DNA from: Hygrocybe punicea | Lineage: Eukaryota > Basidiomycota > Agaricomycetes > Agaricales > Hygrophoraceae | Direction of reading: 5' to 3' | DNA: 64,000 nucleotides | Assembly (NCBI GenBank): GCA_963556145.1 | Contig: OY744463.1 | Coordinates: 7,130,001 to 7,194,000 of the forward strand | Part shown: piece after piece, positions 12,035 to 20,574 of the stretch | Layout of the letters: each line of letters begins with the position of its first letter | How positions within the stretch are numbered: position 1 is the stretch's first letter | The notes under the pieces: model-generated | What the model saw: the letters and a program-made list of their open reading frames with translations, nothing else | What the model was told of the DNA's origin: nothing | Databases searched by the model: none | Position numbers and translations under genes: made by a program

Positions 12035-12133
12035 TGGAGTGGTTGTGCCTGACAGATCATGTGACCAGTCCCTTAGTCAGTAGCAGTTCCTGATGTAGTA
12101 GACAGTTCATCCTATCCCATCCACCTTTCCCTT
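12035..12133 (+). repeat. 99 bp direct repeat, second copy
   Basis: Near-identical to 10436-10534 in the same orientation; differs at an ACGTGACC/ATGTGACC and an ATTCTA/ATCCTA position. The sequences outside the pair are unrelated. Confidence 0.8.
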
Positions 12134-12359
12134 CGAGTCCTGCGTGAGCCCCTGAGAGGTCCCTCGAGACCTCTCCAATGGTGTGACCAATGTCACAGTC
12201 ATCACTCACAAAGCAAAACTGCTTGCAAAGCATGTAGAACATATCTAAATAGATAGAATTGTGTTAGTATAGGTTAGAAAAGAGTGTGAAAAGACAGTAG
12301 TTACCTTCACCAGCAGCATACCTCAGTACCTGTGGGTATACCAAGACCCGCACTCACGG

Positions 12360-12501
12360 TGTAGTAGTGGGTAGTGCCCCACTACTACTAGTAGATCACA
12401 TGACTGTTCCGTAGGATTACCTTTTGTGTAGATAGCTTATGAGACTTCAGCTTGTCACACCACCTGAGACCACTGAGGCACCCAGTAGGGACCCTACTAC
12501 A
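12360..12501 (+). mobile_element. 142 bp MITE, first copy
   Basis: Ends are TGTAGTAG and CTACTACA. The interior matches the copy at 13898-14039 at all but about one position, in the same orientation. No target duplication is evident on either side, so the superfamily is unknown. Confidence 0.7.
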
Positions 12502-12599
12502 CCTGGTGATGAGAGTGTGATTCATCTCATGTTTGCTGTTCTCGCCTTTCTCCAGCTTTTTTGAGCTTTTTTGAGCTTTTCTACTAGTTTTCTCGTGAC

Positions 12600-13660
12600 T
12601 ACAGTTTTCTTCACACAGTCTCACCACCCAGTTGCAGGACAACCCCCATTTTTCATCCATGCCCAGCTACATGGCCACCCACATCCTTGTCAGACAGCCC
12701 ACAAGCCCTTGCGTCTCACGAAGCGCTGTCACCGCTCCTTTTATGGGGCAAAATGGCCAACATGCGCACCGCCACGTCACCGTGTTCAAGCAACATTTTT
12801 CATAGTTCACCATGAAGACACACTTGTAAGAGCCCCCATGCCTATGATAAACACCCCTAAGACCCATGCTAAGCCGCATTGCACCAATCACACACGTCTT
12901 CACTTCCAGGATACCTTTTCCGTGACACATTATTCCAAAACATTTTTTTTTACAGTTCTCAAGCAATGTACGCATGCTCAAAGCGCCCTTAGCACAACAC
13001 ATGTCCTAGAGCCCCGTGCACTCCCTGTGTACGCCCCACATGAGCCAACCTTGCTGTTTTAGAGCCCCCGTGTCACGCCACGTCATCTTCGTTAGCACCT
13101 CATTCCTGTCAGTTAAAGCCCTACACGTACATGTTACACCCCCTGTGCCCTCCGCTCCCATTCATCATCCCAAACAAATGGTCACTGGCCTTTATGGCCA
13201 CTGCCACATCACCACGCCCCCATCCCCCGTTTTCGTGTAGCCAAGCCATCTAGCCCACGCAACCGACCCCACAGGCCCTTGTTCAATGTACCAGACATCC
13301 CCGTTCACTCGCACTGTCCCAAACTAGCAGTCGCCAGCCTTTATGGCCATCCCACGGACCCACCGTGTCATTGATAGTCGACCCCCAGTTTTTCATGATT
13401 CCCCCACACAAGTACACTCACCTTACTCCCCACAACCTCGTCCCACATCCTAGAGTATTTAGTATCCCTTTGCCACCCCACATGAGCCACCCCCGCCGTT
13501 TTTGAAACTTTCCACATTGCCATAGGTTCACCCCTAGTTTTTCATAGTTCCCCACCTCACATCCACCTGTTCAATTACCTACAGCCTCGTTTGACACCCA
13601 AGGACCTACCGACCCCATGTTCACCTGCCCAGTCATCTTCGTACCCTACCTTTGCCACAC
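12600..13660. repeat. C-rich degenerate tandem region, second block
   Basis: Same composition and phrases as the block at 10620-11560 (GTTTTTCATAGTTC, CCACGTCA, CCTTTATGGCC and CACCCCAC recur irregularly). No credible gene on either strand. Confidence 0.45.
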
Positions 13661-13897
13661 CACGCTATGAAGCCTCCCACGTTTTTTTGAGACTTACACT
13701 CTGAGCACAGGCAATTTGGTCGATGAACGGTATCTTGAGCTGGTGGTGGTGTCCACCGGGGGGCATACCTGTCGGCAGCATTTCATAAGCCCTCAATGGA
13801 GTTGGAGTTTTGAGTTGGAGTTTGGGAGTTTTTGTGAGTGTTGGTTTTTTGGCTCCACAGTGGAGAGGACACCACTGTTTTTTTCGAGGGGGGTACA

Positions 13898-14039
13898 TGT
13901 AGTAGTGGGTAGTGCCCCACTACTACTAGTAGATCACATGACTGTTCCGTAGGATTACCTTTTGTGTAGATAGCTTATGAGACTTCAGCTTGTCACACCA
14001 CCCGAGACCACTGAGGCACCCAGTAGGGACCCTACTACA
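13898..14039 (+). mobile_element. 142 bp MITE, second copy
   Basis: Same TGTAGTAG...CTACTACA ends and length as 12360-12501. It abuts a 67 bp inverted repeat and the 3' end of a broken gene, so several insertions piled up here. Confidence 0.7.
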
Positions 14040-14040
14040 A

Positions 14041-14107
14041 TGGGTACAGGTTTTGTCTGGGTCCAAAAAAGGTAACCCATACCTGTACCCAGCAGTACCT
14101 GTACCCA
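14041..14107. repeat. Small inverted repeat that replaces the end of the neighbouring gene
   Basis: TGGGTACAGGT at 14041 is repeated inverted as ACCTGTACCCA ending at 14107, with further GGTAC repeats between. It follows directly on the point where the SAM-like gene on the minus strand loses homology to its paralogue, so it is likely a small transposon or an end of one. Confidence 0.5.
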
Positions 14108-14109
14108 CC

Positions 14110-15973
14110 ACCTGTGCCATTGCCTATCCCTTTCCCAATGTTGAGCCATTCTGAAAGCTTCTTGACTGTGACACAGTTACCTGTGAGCTGGTTGATGTGA
14201 TGATAATCTTCCTGATCAAATTTCCCAGCATGCACACTAAGGTTTTCACCACGGCATTGAGGATGATTGTCACAGTGTGCAAGCCAGGCAGATATCTCCA
14301 GATATTCAACAGGCATCATTTGGATGGGTGGTTGCTGCTGTGGGAGTTGGGGGCCAGAGTACAGATGCGCAGGTGGGGCATGATGGTAGCCAGCCAGGGT
14401 GTGAGGATAGGCCACTTGGGGCTGTGGATACCAAAGTGGATAGTGTGGACTCAGGTAATACCCATGTGGCACCACACCTGCAGGGGCAGGTGCAGGTGGG
14501 GCAGCAGGTAGGTTCTGTGCTGGATTCCTCATATGCACGCCATTACTTAAGACATTTAGTTCACTTGGCTTGTTATCTGCAGAGTACTTGTCAGGATTGC
14601 TGACCTGCAAGATGTCAGCTCAAAGATTGAAAATATAAAAGAGCTCACTTATGAGGAGAGTCACCCACATGTTGAGATTATATTCCGTAATGGGATAACA
14701 CAGGTTATTGACCAGTTCCTTCCAGCATAATGCATCCTTGTCAGGAAGGCTGTGTGTCACACATCGGAAGTGTTCTATAATTGCCAATTGTTCAGTGGTT
14801 CGCTTTGAAATATTGTTGCTTCCGACTTCACCCATTCCTTCTCAATAGCATTTTGTTTCACTTTCGTAGCCCCACCAGTTTTCTAGTTAATAGTTAGCAT
14901 TGGTGAGAAAAGAATATTCAAAATATGTTATCTGGTCAAATGCCTGATCACCCTTGTTGAAAATCTGGGCAGTGACACTCTTCATTTTTCAGGTTAAGCA
15001 TTGGCCATTTTTAAGGATCAGTGGGACTATGCGAGGCCAGAGCTGCTTCACCAAAATGTCAAGATGTTGCTGCGAGGTGAGTTCGAAAGGTAGCACCTTG
15101 GGTTCAGTGCTGAGGTGGTATTGAGCATGAAGTGAGGTAGGGTAGATATCAAGATTTGTGGCCAGTCGCTGTTGGAGTTGGTCCCAGGCAATCATTGACA
15201 ATATGATGTCGATTGAGTGGTTTCCCTTGAGCTGGTTGACCACTTCCAAGGTGATACTGAATGGCTCTGAGGTTGAGGGTTCTATGTTAGTAATACAAAA
15301 AAATCTATGGTACTCACCGTTATCCTGATCATCTTCCAACTCATCATCAATTTCCACAACTGTTGTGATGGGCACCATTTTTTCTTTCAGCCTGGAAGCA
15401 GGCTGTTTAATGACCAGTTTCTGATTCATAGGTTGGGATTCTTTGTCTAAGGAATCAAGATCCAGGTCTTGGTCTGAATCTCCATCTTCTGTCTGTTCAA
15501 AGTCAGACCTCGCCTCTTCTTCAGTGAGTTCAGAGACTTCGTTGAGAGCAATCTGGTGAAGTAGTGCACTGATGGCTTTTGCAGATTTGCAAACATGGTG
15601 GCCAGCTGCAGGGCTGATGTCAGAGTAAACTGTTTCATCGGTTGCTGTGGTTGATGTCACAGTGGGTTTCGAAACAGATGGAGCTGCAGACATTTGTATT
15701 AGTTGGTTGTATTCATAATATGTGAGAATCAGTATATCTACCATTAATGCAAATATGTCTCTCTTTCTTCCCTAATCCAGTGACCTTATTTCGCAGTTCA
15801 GAAGACTCAGTATCCAATGCAGTTTCAGAACTTGTGCTTGCAATGCGAGGATTGTTTGTGTCAGATGTGTTGGCAGCATCATTGATGGGTACAACTGCAT
15901 CACAGTCAATGGCTGTGGACTTTTTCTTGACTTTGGCTTGTTGTTTTTGCCTTTTGACTACTCCCTGACCCAT
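14110..15973 (-). pseudogene. Uncharacterised Agaricomycete gene with SAM-like C-terminus, copy 1 (broken)
   Basis: Minus-strand multi-exon gene. Exon 1 is 15973-15742 (MGQGVVKRQKQQAKVKKK start), exon 2 is 15683-15318 (acidic, DDELEDDQDN end), exon 3 begins at 15266; the first two introns have GT and AG borders that keep frame. Exon 3 reaches a TGA near 14990 after NGQCLT, where the paralogue at 33970-35551 stays open; the frame resumes with KSVTAQIFNKGDQ, matching the paralogue's KKAFQVILVDQ. Further parts are at 14835-14660 (ITEYNLNMW, matching ITDLSLWGMLL) and 14605-14110 (proline-rich, then a SAM-like helical end with LTGNCV and NIGKGIGN). The last helices are lost into an inverted repeat. 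Function unknown; called broken because of the TGA, an apparent frame change near 14830 and the lost end. Confidence 0.6.
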
Positions 15974-16036
15974 TGTGGAGGTGAGTAAAAGACACAATTG
16001 TTTGCTTATTTGTTTCAATGGTGTTTCCAAAATCCA

Positions 16037-16348
16037 ATGGCAACACTTCCACTCAAGTCCATGGAGAATGAAGAATCCAGCTTGACCTCATCAGCTGAAG
16101 AGGACCAAATTCATCTTGATCCATCATACTCCACTCCTCCTCCTCCTCAAACCACCGCACCACAATTACACCACACTTCCAAGAAGAATATTCAATGGCC
16201 CTCTTCAGTTCCGACTGTTGTTGTCGAAAGGCTCAAAATTGTCTGCCTATCCACACACATTGAACATTGTCTTATTACCAATGAATGCCAGCCCCCCAGG
16301 GCAATAGAGAAAGCTCACCTCCTCATTTGTGCCACTCTGGTATGGCGG
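16037..16348 (+). CDS. First exon of an uncharacterised gene, divergent from the SAM-like gene
   Basis: From ATG 16037 an open exon of 104 codons reads to a good donor (CGG|GTAAGAAATATG). It has an acidic serine-rich start, a PPPPQ stretch at about residues 40-45, then VVVERLKIVCLSTHIEHCL and a helical end. This end loosely resembles the start of basidiomycete DUF6532 domains, but that is a guess. It lies 64 bp from the divergent gene start at 15973, a shared-promoter arrangement. No downstream exon could be joined; AT-rich DNA and a foldback element follow, so the gene is probably truncated. Confidence 0.4.
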
Positions 16349-16815
16349 GTAAGAAATATGTCTCTCATAGCCACTAGCTACTAAACTATAGCCACAGCTG
16401 CGTCAGCTTGAATACACCTGGGTAGGCCTCTGAGTACTTTAAATGTGGACAGTACCAGCAATCTATTTTACTGTCAGGATTTTACACTCTTGTATATTTC
16501 TGTATTCTAATGTCTTATACCAGTATGTGCTGATCTCCATAAATCATTTGATGCTGGCAATTGGGTGCTCATTCTGTTCATTGAAACATTGAACAAAATT
16601 TTCAGTCTGTTTTAATCCCAATTTTATACTGCTTGTAAACAGTCCAATTTTCATCACTATCTCTACCTGAAATGTGCAAACTCTACCAAGACAAAGGCTT
16701 TTTAAAGCCATCAACTCACATTTCTCCCACCTCAACTTTTATTACAAATAAGACAAATTAGTAGGTACAGTTTCTTGATCACCTTAATTACAAATTTTAA
16801 GAACATTAAGAAGTA
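16349..16815. other. AT-rich gap
   Basis: No gene or repeat recognised between the truncated exon and the foldback element. It ends in the TA that flanks the foldback. Confidence 0.4.
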
Positions 16816-17251
16816 GGCAAATGCAAGGATATATCCTTGGTGTAACAAGGATTTTCAAGGATTTTGCTTTTACCATCTCAGATTTGAGATAATTGTGAAA
16901 TTTTCTATATGACCAAGAAGATTATGTCTATCCCTTCCAGGATCCTCGATGCTTTGGGTTACATTAACATTCTAGATGCTTTAATTCTTTGTATCAACTG
17001 CCAAGGATATGCTATATCCATAACTCCAAGTAACTCTGAGTTTTTATGGATATAGTATATCCTTGGCAGTTGATACAAAGAATTAAAGCATCTAGAATGT
17101 TAATGTAACCCAAAGCATCGAGGATCCTGGAAGGGATAGACATAATCTTCTTGGTCATATAGAAAATTTCACAATTATCTCAAATCTGAGATGGTAAAAG
17201 CAAAATCCTTGAAAATCCTTGTTACACCAAGGATATATCCTTGCATTTGCC
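16816..17251. mobile_element. 436 bp foldback MITE with TA flanks
   Basis: A nearly perfect inverted repeat: GGCAAATGCAAGGATATATC at 16816 is mirrored at the right end (17251), with arms of about 205 bp and a short loop near 17024-17046. TA lies on both sides (16814-16815, 17252-17253), as expected for Tc1/mariner-type insertion. There is no coding sequence. Confidence 0.85.
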
Positions 17252-17253
17252 TA

Positions 17254-17475
17254 CCAGCACCAGCACCAACACTGGCACCAGCGCCAATGTGGGCGCCAGC
17301 ACTGGCACCACAGCTCCGACACGGACACCAACACTGACACCAGCACCAGCACCAGTGCCAGTGCCAACACAGGCATCACAAGCACCAGCACTAGTACCAA
17401 CACCAGGACAAGCAGCACCAGCACCTACACTAGCACAGTACCAGCGGGCACCAGCGGCAGCAATAGTAAGATACA
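17254..17475. repeat. CACCAG/CACTGGCAC minisatellite
   Basis: Degenerate 6-12 bp tandem units (CAGCACCAGCACCAACACTG). All frames read as threonine, alanine and proline repeats on both strands, so they are not counted as genes. Confidence 0.8.
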
Positions 17476-17768
17476 GGTCATCCAAACTCAGCTTACTCCC
17501 TAACCCTAGGGTTGGTGCTTAGTAAGTGGCCAAAATGGCAGAGGGAAAAATATTAAATTGTAATTAGGCTATTTTTTATCTATTTGGCTGGTAAAATCTC
17601 ATCAATCTCAGCCATTATGCTTTCTGGCCACAATTGATGGCTGTGGTATTTTTTGTTTGCCTCCAAATCTGTGTCTTGCATACAGACAAGCTTTTGATTT
17701 GATTTCAAAAGCCACCAGCTTATGTCAGGGAAGCCTAAAGCTCAGAGGTTCTTGGTCTGTTCCTTGGC

Positions 17769-18185
17769 TCATTGTTGATGTCTTCTCATGGTCCACTTTG
17801 CAAAGTTCATTTTATTATAATGCCAAGATCTTGCTGGCACTTTGCGAGCCTGAAGAAAGTTGTCCATGCGTTCTTGGAGCTGTGCACTAAAGGTGAGAAG
17901 TTCAGCTTCATTTTTGACTGCCACATCATTGAGAAGGGACTCAACAGAGATAGAGAATGATGAAGAGGAAGACAAGCTTTGCAATGACAAAGTTGTGGAG
18001 GAGAAGGACTCAGAATTGTCAGAAAGGCTTTCCTGCCTGTTGTCTTGACTAGAGACCCAAGTGTTATTCCTCTAGCCAATTAATTCAATGAATCTGTGTT
18101 TCACTGGCTGAAAATCACTCACTTTTTGTGCAAAATTTCCAAGATTTAAGAGCTGTTTCTTTGCCCAGGCTTTCCTTGGTGCCAT
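17769..18185 (-). CDS. Small uncharacterised two-exon protein
   Basis: Exon 1 is 18185-18123 (starts MAPRKAWAKKQLLNLGNF), the intron 18122-18072 has a GTGAGT donor and TAG acceptor, and exon 2 is 18071-17769, ending TGA. The frame is kept, giving 121 residues: a basic start, a serine-rich stretch (about residues 45-65), a predicted helix VKNEAELLTFSAQLQERMD, and a basic end FAKWTMRRHQQ. I do not recognise the family. Further exons downstream are possible. It is divergent from the interrupted SAM-like gene that starts at 19047, as the exon at 16037 is from copy 1 of that family. Confidence 0.5.
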
Positions 18186-18329
18186 GGTGTATCTGAAGTA
18201 TTCCTTTGGCTGCAAGTCTGCCCCCTCAGCCAGTCATCTAATGTCCCTTAGCAGAGCTTAAATACACCCAGTGGAGTCCGGAGGTGGCCAATCTTGCAAC
18301 TCAAAATTTTATTTCCTACTTAGATTGAG

Positions 18330-18945
18330 TTTATTGCCGTTTTCAGAAAGGTTGTCACATCACACGTAACACGCGACTTTTGTCACTCTGGCACACGAAA
18401 CATCGGTGAGCCGTTTCTCATCCAATTCTCAACATTTCCGTCTAATTCTTTCTGTTCTGTTATCCCCTCATCCCTCTCCAGGTGCACAACCAACTTTCAG
18501 GCCCCATTTCTCAAGTATGGGCACGATCAAAATTTGGGCCTTGTCACCCTCTCGGAGAACATTTCTGGTGCATCGCGGGGAGATACCAAGCTGGAATTGG
18601 GCCGAAATAACCCAGGTATGTCCTCCCCAGATGCCCATGTAGTTTTTGTGCTGAATCACTTGAATTTTCACCGTAGGAAAACCCAGATGTCACCCAACGC
18701 CGCCCTGACGCTGTGAGCGTATCTGCATTACCTAGTGGAGAGATGTTGTCCAGGAACTATATGGAACCTTTCATGGTATGTCTACCCCAGGTGCATGCGT
18801 CGCCATAAGCTGACCACACTCAGTACTCGGCTTTACAGGCGGCTTGGAACCTCTGTACTATACTATCCACCTCCAGCCATTTTTCTCGACATCTATCTGT
18901 TCTGTTTTTGCACGGCTGGTCTATCCTTCGTATATGAGACATGTA
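18330..18945 (+). repeat. 616 bp dispersed repeat, first copy
   Basis: Matches the reverse complement of 40029-40644 at nearly every position. It begins TTTATTGCCGTTTTCAG and ends in a GAGAC(A/C)TGTA stretch. Inside are fungal-looking splice sites (CAG|GTATGTCC near 18616, CCGTAG| near 18678) that join ATCACCCAG and GAAAACCCAG frames, so it may hold remains of an exon pair. Both copies lie just upstream of a gene start (19047 here, 39922 there). No terminal repeats or target duplications were found. Confidence 0.7.
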
Positions 18946-19046
18946 CTGTACTTATATAAATATATTTGTTGCTTGAGAGCCAAATCAAATCGTGTGTTAC
19001 CGCGGAAACGGCCGAAGATCATCCTTCATCCTTCATCGCGACTTGC

Positions 19047-19122
19047 ATGGGGAACGCTCGACAAAAACAAAGCTGAGGTCCCAAAGCACACCGGGCAGCT
19101 CCTGTCCCTAAGGACCTGCCGG
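19047..19122 (+). pseudogene. SAM-like gene, copy 2: 5' piece before the retrotransposon
   Basis: ATG 19047 opens a frame MGNARQKQS that meets TGA at 19074 and then resumes in frame as GPKAHRAAPVPKDLP up to the retrotransposon. The TGA sits where CGA would give arginine. Removing the element and one CCGG joins this piece in frame to 33974. The MG..-QKQ/KRQKQ style start parallels copy 1 (15973). Confidence 0.5.
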
Positions 19123-20507
19123 TGTCATGACCCCAAGTGTTTTTGGGTGTAATGTCATGGGTTTACCATCGGACCACGGACTTAGATATTTAAGTGCAAC
19201 ACTATGGATGCACACCTACACTCATTAGTACCCATTCTATGCCTTTCCACATTACGCATGCTAGTGAACAGACACAAATAGCATATATGCTTACCTTTAT
19301 ATCATTTATTATGGCTTCACTAGTAATGCCCAGACCTAGCCATTTATGTATGGTGCACAGAGGCACATCCCCCACTCATTAGTATTTACTATATATTTCT
19401 CTGTATTGCGCGTGCAAGGAGACAAGCCCAACTAGCATTGTTACCTATATTAGCAGTAATGGATTGATTACAAATCTTGTTTACTTGTATTGATCAAAAG
19501 CGGCTCAGCTAGATAATGGGAAATGATTAGATAAGATGTGAACAAGAGGATGATAAGATAATGATAAGATAGGATGCATCAGAGAGTGATTGTGATATTC
19601 TGCTTACATAAAGACAATGGTCTATTGTTCTGAGCAGTCTATTGTTCTAAACAGTCCAAATGGAGATAGAGCCCATTGTTCACAGCCTCTTTGATGCCAT
19701 CCATTGTTCTCATGACTCAGTCCTATTGTTCTCACTTTCCCATTGTTCTCAGTCCCCCATTGTTCTCCAACAGTATAAATAGGGCCCCCAAATTCCAGTA
19801 GTCAGTAGGATTTCCCCCCTCACCACTCAGTAGTCACTCTCAGTTGGGTTCACACAGTGTGATCCCCCATTCTCTTAGTACTAGTAGTTACTCATTGTAG
19901 TAGCTAGTGCTTGCAATCCAGTCTAGTTCACTCTTATTCTATCATTCTCTGAGTTCCCCTTGTCATCAAGGAGAATTCACCCAGTTCACTCAGTTCAATC
20001 AATTCATTAGTCAGCATTAGTCAGCTAGATACATTTCTAAGGTTAAGGTTTCATCCTAAATAGATACACTTCTAAGGTTAAAGTTTCATCCTAAACAAAA
20101 CAGAGTATTCAAAAGGTATTAAAGATATCCCTGAACTAGTAGCCAATGTGCGTTTGAAGCTTCGGATTTAAGTCAGATATTATAATACCCAGAGATACTC
20201 TTGATTGAATAGGCCCTGTAGCCAAAACTGTCCATATTCAACTGGTGAATATTGTTATCAGTATTCATTAGTAGTGAATATTAGTATTTTCAGTACATCA
20301 CACACCCAATTGCTATTCATCCCTACTCAAAGTCTCAATTCTTAATTAAAGAGACCTCACTATTACATTCTATTGGTTCATATAGTACATATACCCACAA
20401 ACCCCTTCCTGATAGGTTATTTAGATATTAAAACCCACGAACAACAAGAAGGTACCTGAACAAAGTCAACTCCGGTAATTCTTGGTGAAACAAACATTCA
20501 CATAACA
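19123..20507 (+). repeat. 5' LTR (1,385 bp)
   Basis: Starts TGTCATGACCCCAAG, ends ACATTCACATAACA. U3 carries a GATAAG cluster (about 19512-19578), seven ATTGTTC motifs and a TATA box. The open frame at 19194 is duplicated exactly in the 3' LTR and is not considered a gene. Confidence 0.95.
19512..19782 (+). promoter_or_regulatory. U3 promoter: GATA cluster, ATTGTTC array and TATA box
   Basis: Four or more GATAAG/GATAAT sites lie at 19512-19578. ATTGTTC occurs at 19624, 19641, 19675, 19703, 19725, 19742 and 19759; three successive spacings are exactly 17 bp. TATAAATAG lies at 19774-19782, 15 bp after the last motif. ATTGTT is the complement of AACAAT, the type of site bound by HMG-box factors, and GATAAG fits fungal GATA factors. 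The arrangement suggests a host-regulated promoter with transcription starting near 19805. The same array is at +13462 in the 3' LTR. Confidence 0.6.
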
Positions 20508-20574
20508 AAATTGGAGCCCACCGCGAGGAGTTTAAATTTAAATAACCCAAGCATTTCTATACCTCTAATACACA
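20508..20574 (+). promoter_or_regulatory. Primer-binding site region and leader
   Basis: Five bases after the 5' LTR, TGGAGCCCACCGCGAGG (20512-20528) begins with TGG, the complement of a tRNA 3' CCA, and would pair with a tRNA 3' end. Which tRNA is not identified. The leader to the Gag start at 20575 is short. Confidence 0.55.

Noticed and set aside
10436..12133. LTR retrotransposon or TRIM
   Set aside because: Direct repeats lack TG...CA ends, primer-binding site and target duplication; kept only as repeats.
10622..13240. Long proline-rich frames on both strands
   Set aside because: They come from C-rich, strand-biased degenerate repeats, overlap in several frames, and have no splice sites or motifs.
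17222..17522. Threonine/alanine/proline-rich frames
   Set aside because: Translation of a CACCAG minisatellite in all frames.
19194..19382. 62-residue frame in the LTR
   Set aside because: Present twice because the LTR is duplicated; lies in U3 with no motif.
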